Below, piece after piece: positions 47,195-53,606 of a DNA stretch of 64,000 bases. How positions within the stretch are numbered: the first letter of the stretch is position 1; the number at the start of each line of letters is the position of its first letter. Source of the DNA: Pedobacter miscanthi (GTDB lineage: Bacteria > Bacteroidota > Bacteroidia > Sphingobacteriales > Sphingobacteriaceae); contig NZ_QNQU01000007.1 in assembly GCF_003315595.1 (NCBI RefSeq), positions 186,001 through 250,000 on the forward strand. The letters run 5' to 3'. A program made the translations under genes and the position numbers. The notes under the pieces are model-generated. The model had not been told where the DNA came from. It saw only the letters and a program-made list of their open reading frames with translations, and made no database searches.

Positions 47195-48397
47195 TTATTT
47201 TTTCAGCCGGATTAAAAACGTTGAACCAGATCCCGGTATCGAACTCAGCTTTATAGTACCATTAAGTGTGGCTACCAGATCTTTTACTGTAGAAAGGCCA
47301 ATCCCCGTGCCCACGTTATCAAAACGATCGGCGCGGTTCAGGGTAAAATTCGTATCGAATATCTGGTCGTGGTGCTCTTCAGCTATACCAACTCCGTTAT
47401 CACAGACTTCGAGAATATAAAAATTTTCTTCTTCGCCAAGCGTAACGCTTACTTCTCCTTTATCCTTATCGTTATAACGGATGGCATTGCTTAATAAATT
47501 CAAAAGTATTTGCTCAATCGCTATGGAAGAATGATTGATTTCTGTTAATTCGCAATGAAAATCAAGGCTAAATCCTTCCGGTAACGCCAAAAGATTGCGC
47601 ATCCTTTCGAAAAGACCATTAACTTTTATCTTTTGTTTTCTCGCAATCAATAAACCAGGCGATTTAGAATAGTCGAGCATTTCATCCACAAGTGAAAGGA
47701 GTGTCTTTGTAGAAGAAATATTAACATCAATGAGCTTTAACGACCTTTCGTTACCGCTTTTTTCTGTATCTGCCCTTAACAGTTGTGAGGTTAACAGAAT
47801 GCTGGTTAACGGATTTTTAATATCATGGGCAGCCATAGATGCAAATTTCTGGATCAGCACATTAGAACTCAAAAGTTCGCGGTTGGCGGTTTCAAGGTGT
47901 GTTATCTTTCTTTTAAGTTCAATCTTATCAACCACCTGTTTTGCCAGAGATTTAAGCGCTGCAGTTTGTTCTTCGGAAAGCTCGTGTATTTTCTGATCCA
48001 AAACACAAATGGTACCCAAAGCATGTCCCTCCTCGTTTATTAAGGGTACGCCGGCATAAAACACCAGTTTGGTTGGTCCGGTAACCATTGGATTATCTGC
48101 AAACCGAAGATCTTTGGTAGCATCAGGAACCACCATAATTTCTTCACCCGAAGCAATCGCATGAGTACAAAACGATAATTCTCTCAAATTTTCGGTAAAA
48201 TCAGTTCCAATATGTGATTTAAACCATTGCCTGTTTTCATCTATAAACGTGATCAGCGAAATCGGTATTCCGCAAATCACCGAGGCGATAGTTGCAATAG
48301 CATCAAATTCCTTATCCGCTCCGCTATCCATCAAATTATAATGTTGTAGCGAATTGAGGCGGGCAGTCTCGTTTTTTGGAAGGGGATATTTGGGCAT
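47195..48397 (-). CDS. GAF-domain sensor histidine kinase (400 aa)
   Basis: I start at the ATG at 48397 (MPKYPLPKNETARLNSLQHY); the frame extends 6 codons to a TTG. Residues 20-165 are a GAF domain (EFDAIATIASVICGIPISLI; RELSFCTHAIASGE; YAGVPLINEEGHALGTICVL), probably sensing a small ligand or redox state. The kinase part follows, with phosphorylatable His191 in MAAHDIKNPLTS and ATPase boxes LLNLLSNAIRYNDKD, VCDNGVGIAEEHH and GTGIGLSTVKDLV. It has no membrane segment, so it is cytosolic. No response regulator is adjacent. Confidence 0.93.
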   Translation of the reverse strand: MPKYPLPKNETARLNSLQHYNLMDSGADKEFDAIATIASVICGIPISLITFIDENRQWFKSHIGTDFTENLRELSFCTHAIASGEEIMVVPDATKDLRFADNPMVTGPTKLVFYAGVPLINEEGHALGTICVLDQKIHELSEEQTAALKSLAKQVVDKIELKRKITHLETANRELLSSNVLIQKFASMAAHDIKNPLTSILLTSQLLRADTEKSGNERSLKLIDVNISSTKTLLSLVDEMLDYSKSPGLLIARKQKIKVNGLFERMRNLLALPEGFSLDFHCELTEINHSSIAIEQILLNLLSNAIRYNDKDKGEVSVTLGEEENFYILEVCDNGVGIAEEHHDQIFDTNFTLNRADRFDNVGTGIGLSTVKDLVATLNGTIKLSSIPGSGSTFLIRLKK

Positions 48398-48531
48398 AAA
48401 CAACTTTTGCGCCAAAGATAAGCTTTATTGAACAAAGTTGGCATTTGATAGGAAGCTGCCAATGCGTTGAACCAAAGGAACAATGATCAATTACCAATAA
48501 TCAATGGACAAGAACCAAATGAACCAATGAC

Positions 48532-49590
48532 CTATTCCATTCCTTCAATCAATGCTTCCATCAGCTCCTTTGCCGAAGTATATTTTAAATTCATTGTGTT
48601 CTGTCCGGACCATAAATTGTACATGTCACTTCTGCCCTGCGCTATTGCTGCTGTTCTTAAAGGGCTCATTAAACGTGTTTGCAGTGGGAAAGGTAATACT
48701 TCCGTTCCATAATTTACCGCTTTCGATATCCGGTTGGGCACCATCCTGCCCATTCTGCCGGTTAGCGATTTGGATAATACAGTATTGGTTACTTCGCCCG
48801 AAAGCAGTCTTGCCTTATGCATTGGCGTAGCGTTACATTCGTTGGTAACCATAAAAGCGGTTCCCAGCTGCACAGCATCAGCCCCCAAAGCCAGGGCTGC
48901 ACGTATGCCTTTCGCATCAACGATGCCACCTGCCGCAATAACAGGCGTTTTAATTTTCGCTTTAACCTGCTGGATTAATGCAAAAGTGCCATTCAACGAT
49001 TCATCAGCTGGTTTAAGGAACGATGGACGGTGCCCTCCGGCCTCAAATCCTGTAGCTACAATGGCATCAACTTTTGCTTCTTCCAGTGCTAAAGCTTCAT
49101 CTAATGTGGTTGCCGCCCCAACCATTTTTATACCCAGTTTTCGTGCTTCATTGAGGATTTCTTTCGAAGGAATACCAAAAATAAAACTGAAAACGGCTGG
49201 TTTCAACTCAAATAGTACTTCTACCTGGTTTAAAAATTTTGAAGGAATATTGCTGTCCAGATCTGGTAAAGGAACACCTAATTCGTCGAAAAAAGGTTTA
49301 AACCTACTTTTTATTTCGGCAAGCTTTGCAGCAGGATAATTGACCAGACTTTCGTCTACATCATTTACCCAAAGGTTGATGTTGTAAGGTTTATCTGTTT
49401 TCGATCTTACTATTTTATCTGTTGCGATAATTTCTTTGGGTGTTAAGGTATAGGCACCAATACTTCCTAATCCGCCGGCGTTTGATACCGCCGCTAAAAG
49501 ATCGGGCGTAGAAAACCCACCTCCCATTGGTCCTAACAAAATGGGGTATTCGATTTTAAGCAGTTCGGTTATTCTGGTTCTATTCCACAT
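48532..49590 (-). CDS. Nitronate monooxygenase-family FMN enzyme (352 aa)
   Basis: The TIM-barrel start IEYPILLGPMGGGFSTPDLL, VSNAGGLGSIGAY, the FMN-binding run ATGFEAGGHRPSF, TPVIAAGGIVDAKGIRAALA and ADAVQLGTAFMVTNE mark the nitronate monooxygenase/2-nitropropane dioxygenase family, which oxidises nitronates or related substrates using FMN. It begins 1 bp after the NTF2-like gene, as the last gene of a five-gene operon headed by yceI. A related barrel is duplicated in the polyketide-type gene at the window end. Confidence 0.92.
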   Translation of the reverse strand: MWNRTRITELLKIEYPILLGPMGGGFSTPDLLAAVSNAGGLGSIGAYTLTPKEIIATDKIVRSKTDKPYNINLWVNDVDESLVNYPAAKLAEIKSRFKPFFDELGVPLPDLDSNIPSKFLNQVEVLFELKPAVFSFIFGIPSKEILNEARKLGIKMVGAATTLDEALALEEAKVDAIVATGFEAGGHRPSFLKPADESLNGTFALIQQVKAKIKTPVIAAGGIVDAKGIRAALALGADAVQLGTAFMVTNECNATPMHKARLLSGEVTNTVLSKSLTGRMGRMVPNRISKAVNYGTEVLPFPLQTRLMSPLRTAAIAQGRSDMYNLWSGQNTMNLKYTSAKELMEALIEGME

Positions 49591-49591
49591 C

Positions 49592-49972
49592 TTAATAAAT
49601 TTTAACGTTCGTTAATAACTTGTTTACAATTATCCAACCCTGTTCGGTCTGATTTAAAGCTAAAAGATCGTAATAATTAAAATCAAAAATAGGCAGATGA
49701 ACTTTGGCAATTGCAATAGAATTGATAATTTCTATCGATAATATTTCCATTTTAAAAGTTTGGTCCAATTCTTTAGGACTTTTGCGATTGGCCACACCAT
49801 CCAGATATTCTTCAAGTGTTTTAAAATAGGCCAAACCGTTCACATCTCCAACCACAAGGCTTTTAGGGTGGAATATTTTTCTGAGCAGGGTGGTATCTCC
49901 GTTGTAAACACCTTCAAAATAAGATGATAATACGGCTGCAATTGCATTTGACTGTTCTTTATAATTTTTCAT
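49592..49972 (-). CDS. NTF2-like / SnoaL-type small protein (126 aa)
   Basis: A cone-shaped NTF2-like fold is suggested by AIAAVLSSYFEGVYNGDTTL at the start, LRKIFHPKSLVVGDVNG, and a C-terminal sheet (IAIAKVHLPIFDFNYYDLLA; GWIIVNKLLTNVKIY). Such proteins are binding proteins or small enzymes (putative lumazine-binding or DUF4440-like). No catalytic residues can be assigned. It is the fourth gene of the yceI-led operon, 70 bp after the SDR and 1 bp before the nitronate monooxygenase. Confidence 0.82.
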   Translation of the reverse strand: MKNYKEQSNAIAAVLSSYFEGVYNGDTTLLRKIFHPKSLVVGDVNGLAYFKTLEEYLDGVANRKSPKELDQTFKMEILSIEIINSIAIAKVHLPIFDFNYYDLLALNQTEQGWIIVNKLLTNVKIY

Positions 49973-50042
49973 GGTTTTAATGGTTAAGGTATGCGCAGAA
50001 AATCTTTTCTACTGCATACCTGGTTTATAGTTACTGTAATTT

Positions 50043-50789
50043 TTATCCAATATGGTGACCAGCCATATGGCCTCCATCGAGATTGATAAATTCGCCGGTT
50101 ACAAAGTTGCTTTCGGCCAGATAAAGTGCCAGTTCGGCAACATCATGTGTTTCGCCAATACGGTTCAAAAGGTGTAAGCCGGCCAATGCATCAGCATCGC
50201 TAATGCCATTTTTTTCCTGCAACGGGCTTCTGATAATTCCTGGGGCAATACCATTAACACGGATATTCTTTTTGCCAAATTCTGCTGCCAGCTGTTTGGT
50301 TAAGGCATGTATACCTCCTTTACTCGAAATTGGTGCGGTTGCCGGAAAACCACCTATGGCATGGTCTACCAATACCGTTCCGATGTTGATGATTGCGCCG
50401 CCATCCTGTTTCAGCATTTGTGTTATGGCTGCCTGACTGGTAAAAAAAGTACCTTTTAAATTGATATTCAAAAATTGATCGAGATGCGCTTCATCTACCT
50501 CTAAAAATGGCTTTGAAGCGAAAATACCGGCATTGTTTACCAACACATCTACCGAACCAAAGCGTTCGATTGCGGTTTCTACCAAAAGTTTTCCGGTGCT
50601 GGCTTTGCTGATATCGCCAGCTACCATTGCCAGTTGTTGGTGGGGCCCTAATTCGTTAAAAGTTGCAATAAGGTTTTGTTCATTTGCCGAGTTGATCACT
50701 ACATTGTATCCTTTTTTTAAAAATAAAGCGGCAATGGCGCGGCCGATCCCTGTAGATCCGCCTGTTATAATGGCTGTTAATGTTTTCAT
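50043..50789 (-). CDS. SDR-family protein with atypical catalytic site (248 aa)
   Basis: The NAD(P)-binding Rossmann start TGGSTGIGRAIAALFLKKG and the VNNAGIF motif are classic short-chain dehydrogenase features. The end (RVNGIAPGIIRSPL; FVTGEFINLDGGHMAGHH) is also standard. The catalytic site is not: the usual Ser (INISS) reads INIGT, and the YxxxK tyrosine is replaced by Pro in APISSKGGIHAL, with the Lys kept. It may be a dehydrogenase with another mechanism or a binding protein. Third gene of the operon, 5 bp after the tautomerase. Confidence 0.9.
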   Translation of the reverse strand: MKTLTAIITGGSTGIGRAIAALFLKKGYNVVINSANEQNLIATFNELGPHQQLAMVAGDISKASTGKLLVETAIERFGSVDVLVNNAGIFASKPFLEVDEAHLDQFLNINLKGTFFTSQAAITQMLKQDGGAIINIGTVLVDHAIGGFPATAPISSKGGIHALTKQLAAEFGKKNIRVNGIAPGIIRSPLQEKNGISDADALAGLHLLNRIGETHDVAELALYLAESNFVTGEFINLDGGHMAGHHIG

Positions 50790-50794
50790 GATTT

Positions 50795-51016
50795 TTATTG
50801 TTGTTTATTTGCTGTTATCCCTTTTTCGCGTAATACCGATACCTGTTCGCCGGCATATCCCCAATCATCCAGTTCTATTTCCTGGATCACGATGTGGGTT
50901 AGTTTTGGATCTTTATCCAGCACTTCGGTAATCAGGTTTGTAATTCCGCTAATTAATGTTTGTTTCTGTTCGCGGCTAACGCCTTCGCGGGTTAACTCAA
51001 TTTTTACGTATGGCAT
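50795..51016 (-). CDS. 4-oxalocrotonate tautomerase-family protein (73 aa)
   Basis: The chain starts Met-Pro, so the catalytic amino-terminal proline of this family is present after Met removal (MPYVKIELTREGVSREQKQT). The length of 73 residues and the helix-strand layout fit the tautomerase fold, which catalyses keto-enol type proton shifts and also dehalogenation or hydration in some members. The substrate is unknown. Second gene of the operon, 10 bp after yceI and 5 bp before the SDR. Confidence 0.9.
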   Translation of the reverse strand: MPYVKIELTREGVSREQKQTLISGITNLITEVLDKDPKLTHIVIQEIELDDWGYAGEQVSVLREKGITANKQQ

Positions 51017-51026
51017 AATGTTTAGC

Positions 51027-51563
51027 TTAAATGGTTAACGATGCAGTTAGATTTACGTCGAGCTCAAATTCGTTATAGATCAACGTATCGCCCAGGTTGG
51101 TGAAAAAGTTACCGGATCTGAATTTCATGTTGTATTTGGTACGGTCGACGAAGATTTTACCAGAAGCTGTTAACTTATTTTCGTCAACTGCCACATCTGC
51201 TGCAAAAGTTACCGGATGCGTAATGCCTTTAATCGTCAGATCGCCGGTAATCAAGGTACTTCCTTCGCTGGTTTCATCAACGGCTGTGATGCTAAAAGTA
51301 GCTTGGGGAAATTGTTCTGTTGCGAAAAAATCTTCAGAGAATAAATGTCCGGCAAACTGTGCATTTGTTGCCGGGTCGGTAACATCAAGGATGATGATAG
51401 AAGTGGTATCGATGATAAACTTTCCACTGTTAAGTTTACCATCATTTAAGGTTAACGAGCCAGATTTAACCGCTATGGTTCCGTTATGTGCTCCGGTTAC
51501 TTTTTTACCGGTCCAGTTGATATTACTTTGAGCGCTTAAAATTTCAAATTTTGTAGTTTCCAT
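51027..51563 (-). CDS. YceI-family lipid-binding-like protein without signal peptide (178 aa)
   Basis: I start at the ATG at 51563 (METTKFEILSAQSNINWTGK); the frame upstream runs to 51602 but adds an unlikely Cys-rich leader. The YceI lipocalin-like barrel is clear: SGKFIIDTTSIIILDVTDP, HLFSEDFFATEQFPQATFSI and LTIKGITHPVTFAADV. YceI proteins bind isoprenoid-type lipids. Most are exported, but no signal peptide is visible here, so this one is probably cytosolic. First gene of a five-gene operon, with a CRP-type site about 70 bp upstream. Confidence 0.9.
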   Translation of the reverse strand: METTKFEILSAQSNINWTGKKVTGAHNGTIAVKSGSLTLNDGKLNSGKFIIDTTSIIILDVTDPATNAQFAGHLFSEDFFATEQFPQATFSITAVDETSEGSTLITGDLTIKGITHPVTFAADVAVDENKLTASGKIFVDRTKYNMKFRSGNFFTNLGDTLIYNEFELDVNLTASLTI

Positions 51564-51629
51564 TTTTTTGTTCTGCCAATCGTTAGTGATTTGACAACAC
51601 AAAGTAAAGGAGGAAATTTACAGCGCTTA

Positions 51630-51645
51630 GGTGATCTACATCACA
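51630..51645. promoter_or_regulatory. CRP/FNR-type operator upstream of the yceI operon
   Basis: On the minus strand the site reads TGTGATGTAGATCACC: TGTGA-N6-TCACC, with perfect GTGAT/ATCAC arms. It lies between the Crp-like gene's stop and yceI. The Crp-like protein has the recognition-helix pattern R-E-T-x-x-R that binds TGTGA half-sites in E. coli CRP. Binding is inferred. Confidence 0.65.
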
Positions 51646-51656
51646 TTCTGCAGGGG

Positions 51657-52235
51657 CTATTTTTGAGCGTTATAAAGTCTGCTCAGGGTTTCTCTCGAAA
51701 CACCCAGATAAGCGGCAATTAAATGTTTCGGTACCAGATTATACAATTGTGGATAAAGTGCCAAAAGTTCTTCGTAACGGGCCTTTGTATCATTGTTCAT
51801 AAAAGATAACAAGCGTTTTTGCGATGCCAGATAACCCCTGTTTGTTCTCCAGCGGAAAAAATGTTCTACCTGATGGATCTCGCGGCAAAGTTTTTCGCGG
51901 TCATCGTTCGAAAGGCATAACACTTCGGCATCGCTGATACAATCTACACTGATGGTGGCACGGGTATGGTTGTAAAGTGCGCCATAATCAGAAGTCCACC
52001 AAGTGGGCATAGCAAACTGCAGGATATACATTTTAATCTCATCGTTGATAAAAAAAGCCTTCAAGCAGCCCGAAACCACAAAATATTCGTTTTCAACCTT
52101 ATCCCCTTCGCTGATAATGGCCTGCCCTTTTTTAAATGAAAGTGGCTTAAAATGCGAAAATAAATAATCGAACTGCTCGTCGGTTAACTGAGCTGTTTTT
52201 AAGATGTGCGATTTGAGGATTTCTTTAGCGTTCAA
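51657..52235 (-). CDS. Crp/Fnr-family transcriptional regulator (192 aa)
   Basis: Residues 25-115 form the cyclic-nucleotide-binding-like beta roll (FKPLSFKKGQAIISEGDKVE; YFVVSGCLKAFFI). The C-terminal helix-turn-helix reads PKHLIAAYLGVSRETLSRLY, with Arg181, Glu182 and Arg186 matching the spacing of the three base-contacting residues of E. coli CRP. The cAMP-pocket GE/RSA motif is absent, so the effector, if any, differs. It lies upstream of the yceI operon on the same strand with a matching operator in the 93-bp gap, and is its likely regulator. Confidence 0.92.
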   Translation of the reverse strand: MNAKEILKSHILKTAQLTDEQFDYLFSHFKPLSFKKGQAIISEGDKVENEYFVVSGCLKAFFINDEIKMYILQFAMPTWWTSDYGALYNHTRATISVDCISDAEVLCLSNDDREKLCREIHQVEHFFRWRTNRGYLASQKRLLSFMNNDTKARYEELLALYPQLYNLVPKHLIAAYLGVSRETLSRLYNAQK

Positions 52236-52400
52236 AACGGATGATTTTAAAGTTTAAAGGTAAGATTTTAGTTTGGCGTTTGGCGGCTAGCGTTTGGCGT
52301 CAGTTAACCGATTTAAACAATTAACCATAGCAATGAACCAATGACCAATGAACTTTTCACAACAATTTAGCAATGCAACAATTAACCTTACCAATTCCTA
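52236..52400. repeat. Low-complexity ACCAATGA-type words
   Basis: Short direct words (GTTTGGCG repeated; CAATGAACCAATGACCAATG) fill the gap upstream of the receptor operon. Similar words occur near 37560 and 48480. No gene is visible. Confidence 0.5.
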
Positions 52401-52414
52401 ATAAACTAACAAAC

Positions 52415-52444
52415 TTTGTTTTTCAATTTTTAAATGTAACTTTG
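52415..52444 (+). promoter_or_regulatory. Bacteroidota-type promoter of the receptor/ABC operon
   Basis: TTTG at 52415-52418 and TAACTTTG at 52437-52444 fit the Bacteroidota -33/-7 pattern (TTTG and TAnnTTTG) with an 18-bp spacer. The expected start site, near 52450, falls almost on the first possible start codon of the small Cys/His protein. Confidence 0.6.
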
Positions 52445-52449
52445 TTGCA

Positions 52450-52809
52450 TTGAATCATCAAGTTTACAGATATCGCAATCAGGTTTTAGCCCGTTTATGG
52501 GCGTTTATGCTATTGGCGGTATTTTTAAATGCTTCATTAATCGAAAGTTTGCACCATCATGCTGAAAAAGCAAGTTATGGCAAACAGAAATCCGGTTTTT
52601 CGCATCAGCAGTTAAGTTCGGCGAAACTCAAATGTAAACTCTGTGAAGTGGTAAAACACCGCTCGCATTTTTTCGATTTGCCCTCACCTACTCTTCCTGG
52701 ATTACCGATAGATCAGCCATTGATCAGATCTTGCATTTACCAACTGAAGCATACTTCTGCTTACCTGTTGTCGTGCACCAATAAAGGTCCGCCGGGTTTA
52801 GAGGCTTAA
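52450..52809 (+). CDS. Small membrane-anchored Cys/His protein of a receptor-ABC operon (119 aa)
   Basis: A basic N-terminus and one hydrophobic helix (LARLWAFMLLAVFLNASLI) are followed by LHHHAEK, a CxxC motif (LKCKLCEVVKH) and further His residues (HRSHFF), which suggests metal or redox binding outside the membrane. I know comparable small proteins next to TonB receptors in Bacteroidota, but no defined function. The TTG at 52450 keeps the positively charged start; the next ATG (52507) would lose it. It leads an operon with an ABC ATPase, a TonB receptor and two permeases. Confidence 0.65.
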   Translation: MNHQVYRYRNQVLARLWAFMLLAVFLNASLIESLHHHAEKASYGKQKSGFSHQQLSSAKLKCKLCEVVKHRSHFFDLPSPTLPGLPIDQPLIRSCIYQLKHTSAYLLSCTNKGPPGLEA

Positions 52810-52895
52810 TTCAAGTCCATTTCATTTCATTTTTCAACAAATTCTTTCTTGTTCATGCGCAACCAAGTTTGGTATGCGCCTATAAGCTTATATTT

Positions 52896-53591
52896 ATGCT
52901 TCAAGCCATTTCATTATCCAAAAGTTATCAATCTTACCAGGCTTTAAACCAGCTTAATTTAACCGTTAACCCTGGCGAGGTATTCTGCCTGCTCGGCCAG
53001 AACGGTGCGGGAAAAACTACCACCATTAATTTATTTTTAGGTTTTATTGAACCCAGCGAGGGGAAAATCCTGATCAACAACAAAGAAATCGCATCTCATG
53101 ATGATGAACGCCGTAAACACCTGGCTTACATCCCCGAAGTGGTGATGCTTTATGGTAACCTTTCGGCCCTCGAAAACCTGGATTACTTTTCTAAACTGGC
53201 AGGTTTTAACTACGATAATCAAAGTTTGACCGGCTTTTTAAACCGCTGTGGCTTACAGGAAACTGCCCACCAAAAACATTTGTCAGGTTTTAGTAAGGGA
53301 ATGCGCCAGAAAGTGGGGATCGCCATTGCACTGGCCAAAAATGCCAGTATTATTTTAATGGACGAGCCTACAAGCGGACTGGACCCAAAAGCTACAGCCG
53401 AATTTACCCAACTGGTTAAACAACTGGCTGCAGAGGGCAAATCGATCTTAATGGCTACGCACGATATTTTTAACGCGGTAAATGTGGGTTCGCACATTGG
53501 TATTATGAAACAGGGCGAACTCATCCACACCTTAAAGGCCAGTGATATTACGGCTGCTGATCTTCAGGAATTATACTTACAAACCATTTAA
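52896..53591 (+). CDS. ABC transporter ATP-binding protein (231 aa)
   Basis: I start at the ATG at 52896 (MLQAISLSKSYQSYQALNQL). Walker A is GQNGAGKTT, the signature is LSGFSKGMRQKVGIA, Walker B is ILMDEPTSGLD, and the switch His is in MATHDIF. The pattern (NGAGKTTT, LAYIPEVVMLYGNL) is that of ABC-2-type exporters and NosF/CcmA-like subunits. Its partners are the two ABC-2 permeases at 56111 and 57561, separated from it by a TonB receptor. It is part of one tightly spaced operon (15 bp to the receptor). Confidence 0.93.
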   Translation: MLQAISLSKSYQSYQALNQLNLTVNPGEVFCLLGQNGAGKTTTINLFLGFIEPSEGKILINNKEIASHDDERRKHLAYIPEVVMLYGNLSALENLDYFSKLAGFNYDNQSLTGFLNRCGLQETAHQKHLSGFSKGMRQKVGIAIALAKNASIILMDEPTSGLDPKATAEFTQLVKQLAAEGKSILMATHDIFNAVNVGSHIGIMKQGELIHTLKASDITAADLQELYLQTI

Positions 53592-53606
53592 AATCAAATT
53601 CATTTC

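Noticed and set aside
48734..49339. 201-codon frame antisense to the nitronate monooxygenase
   Set aside because: Shadow of a conserved gene. The Ser/Ala-rich translation is what the reverse frame of that gene would give.
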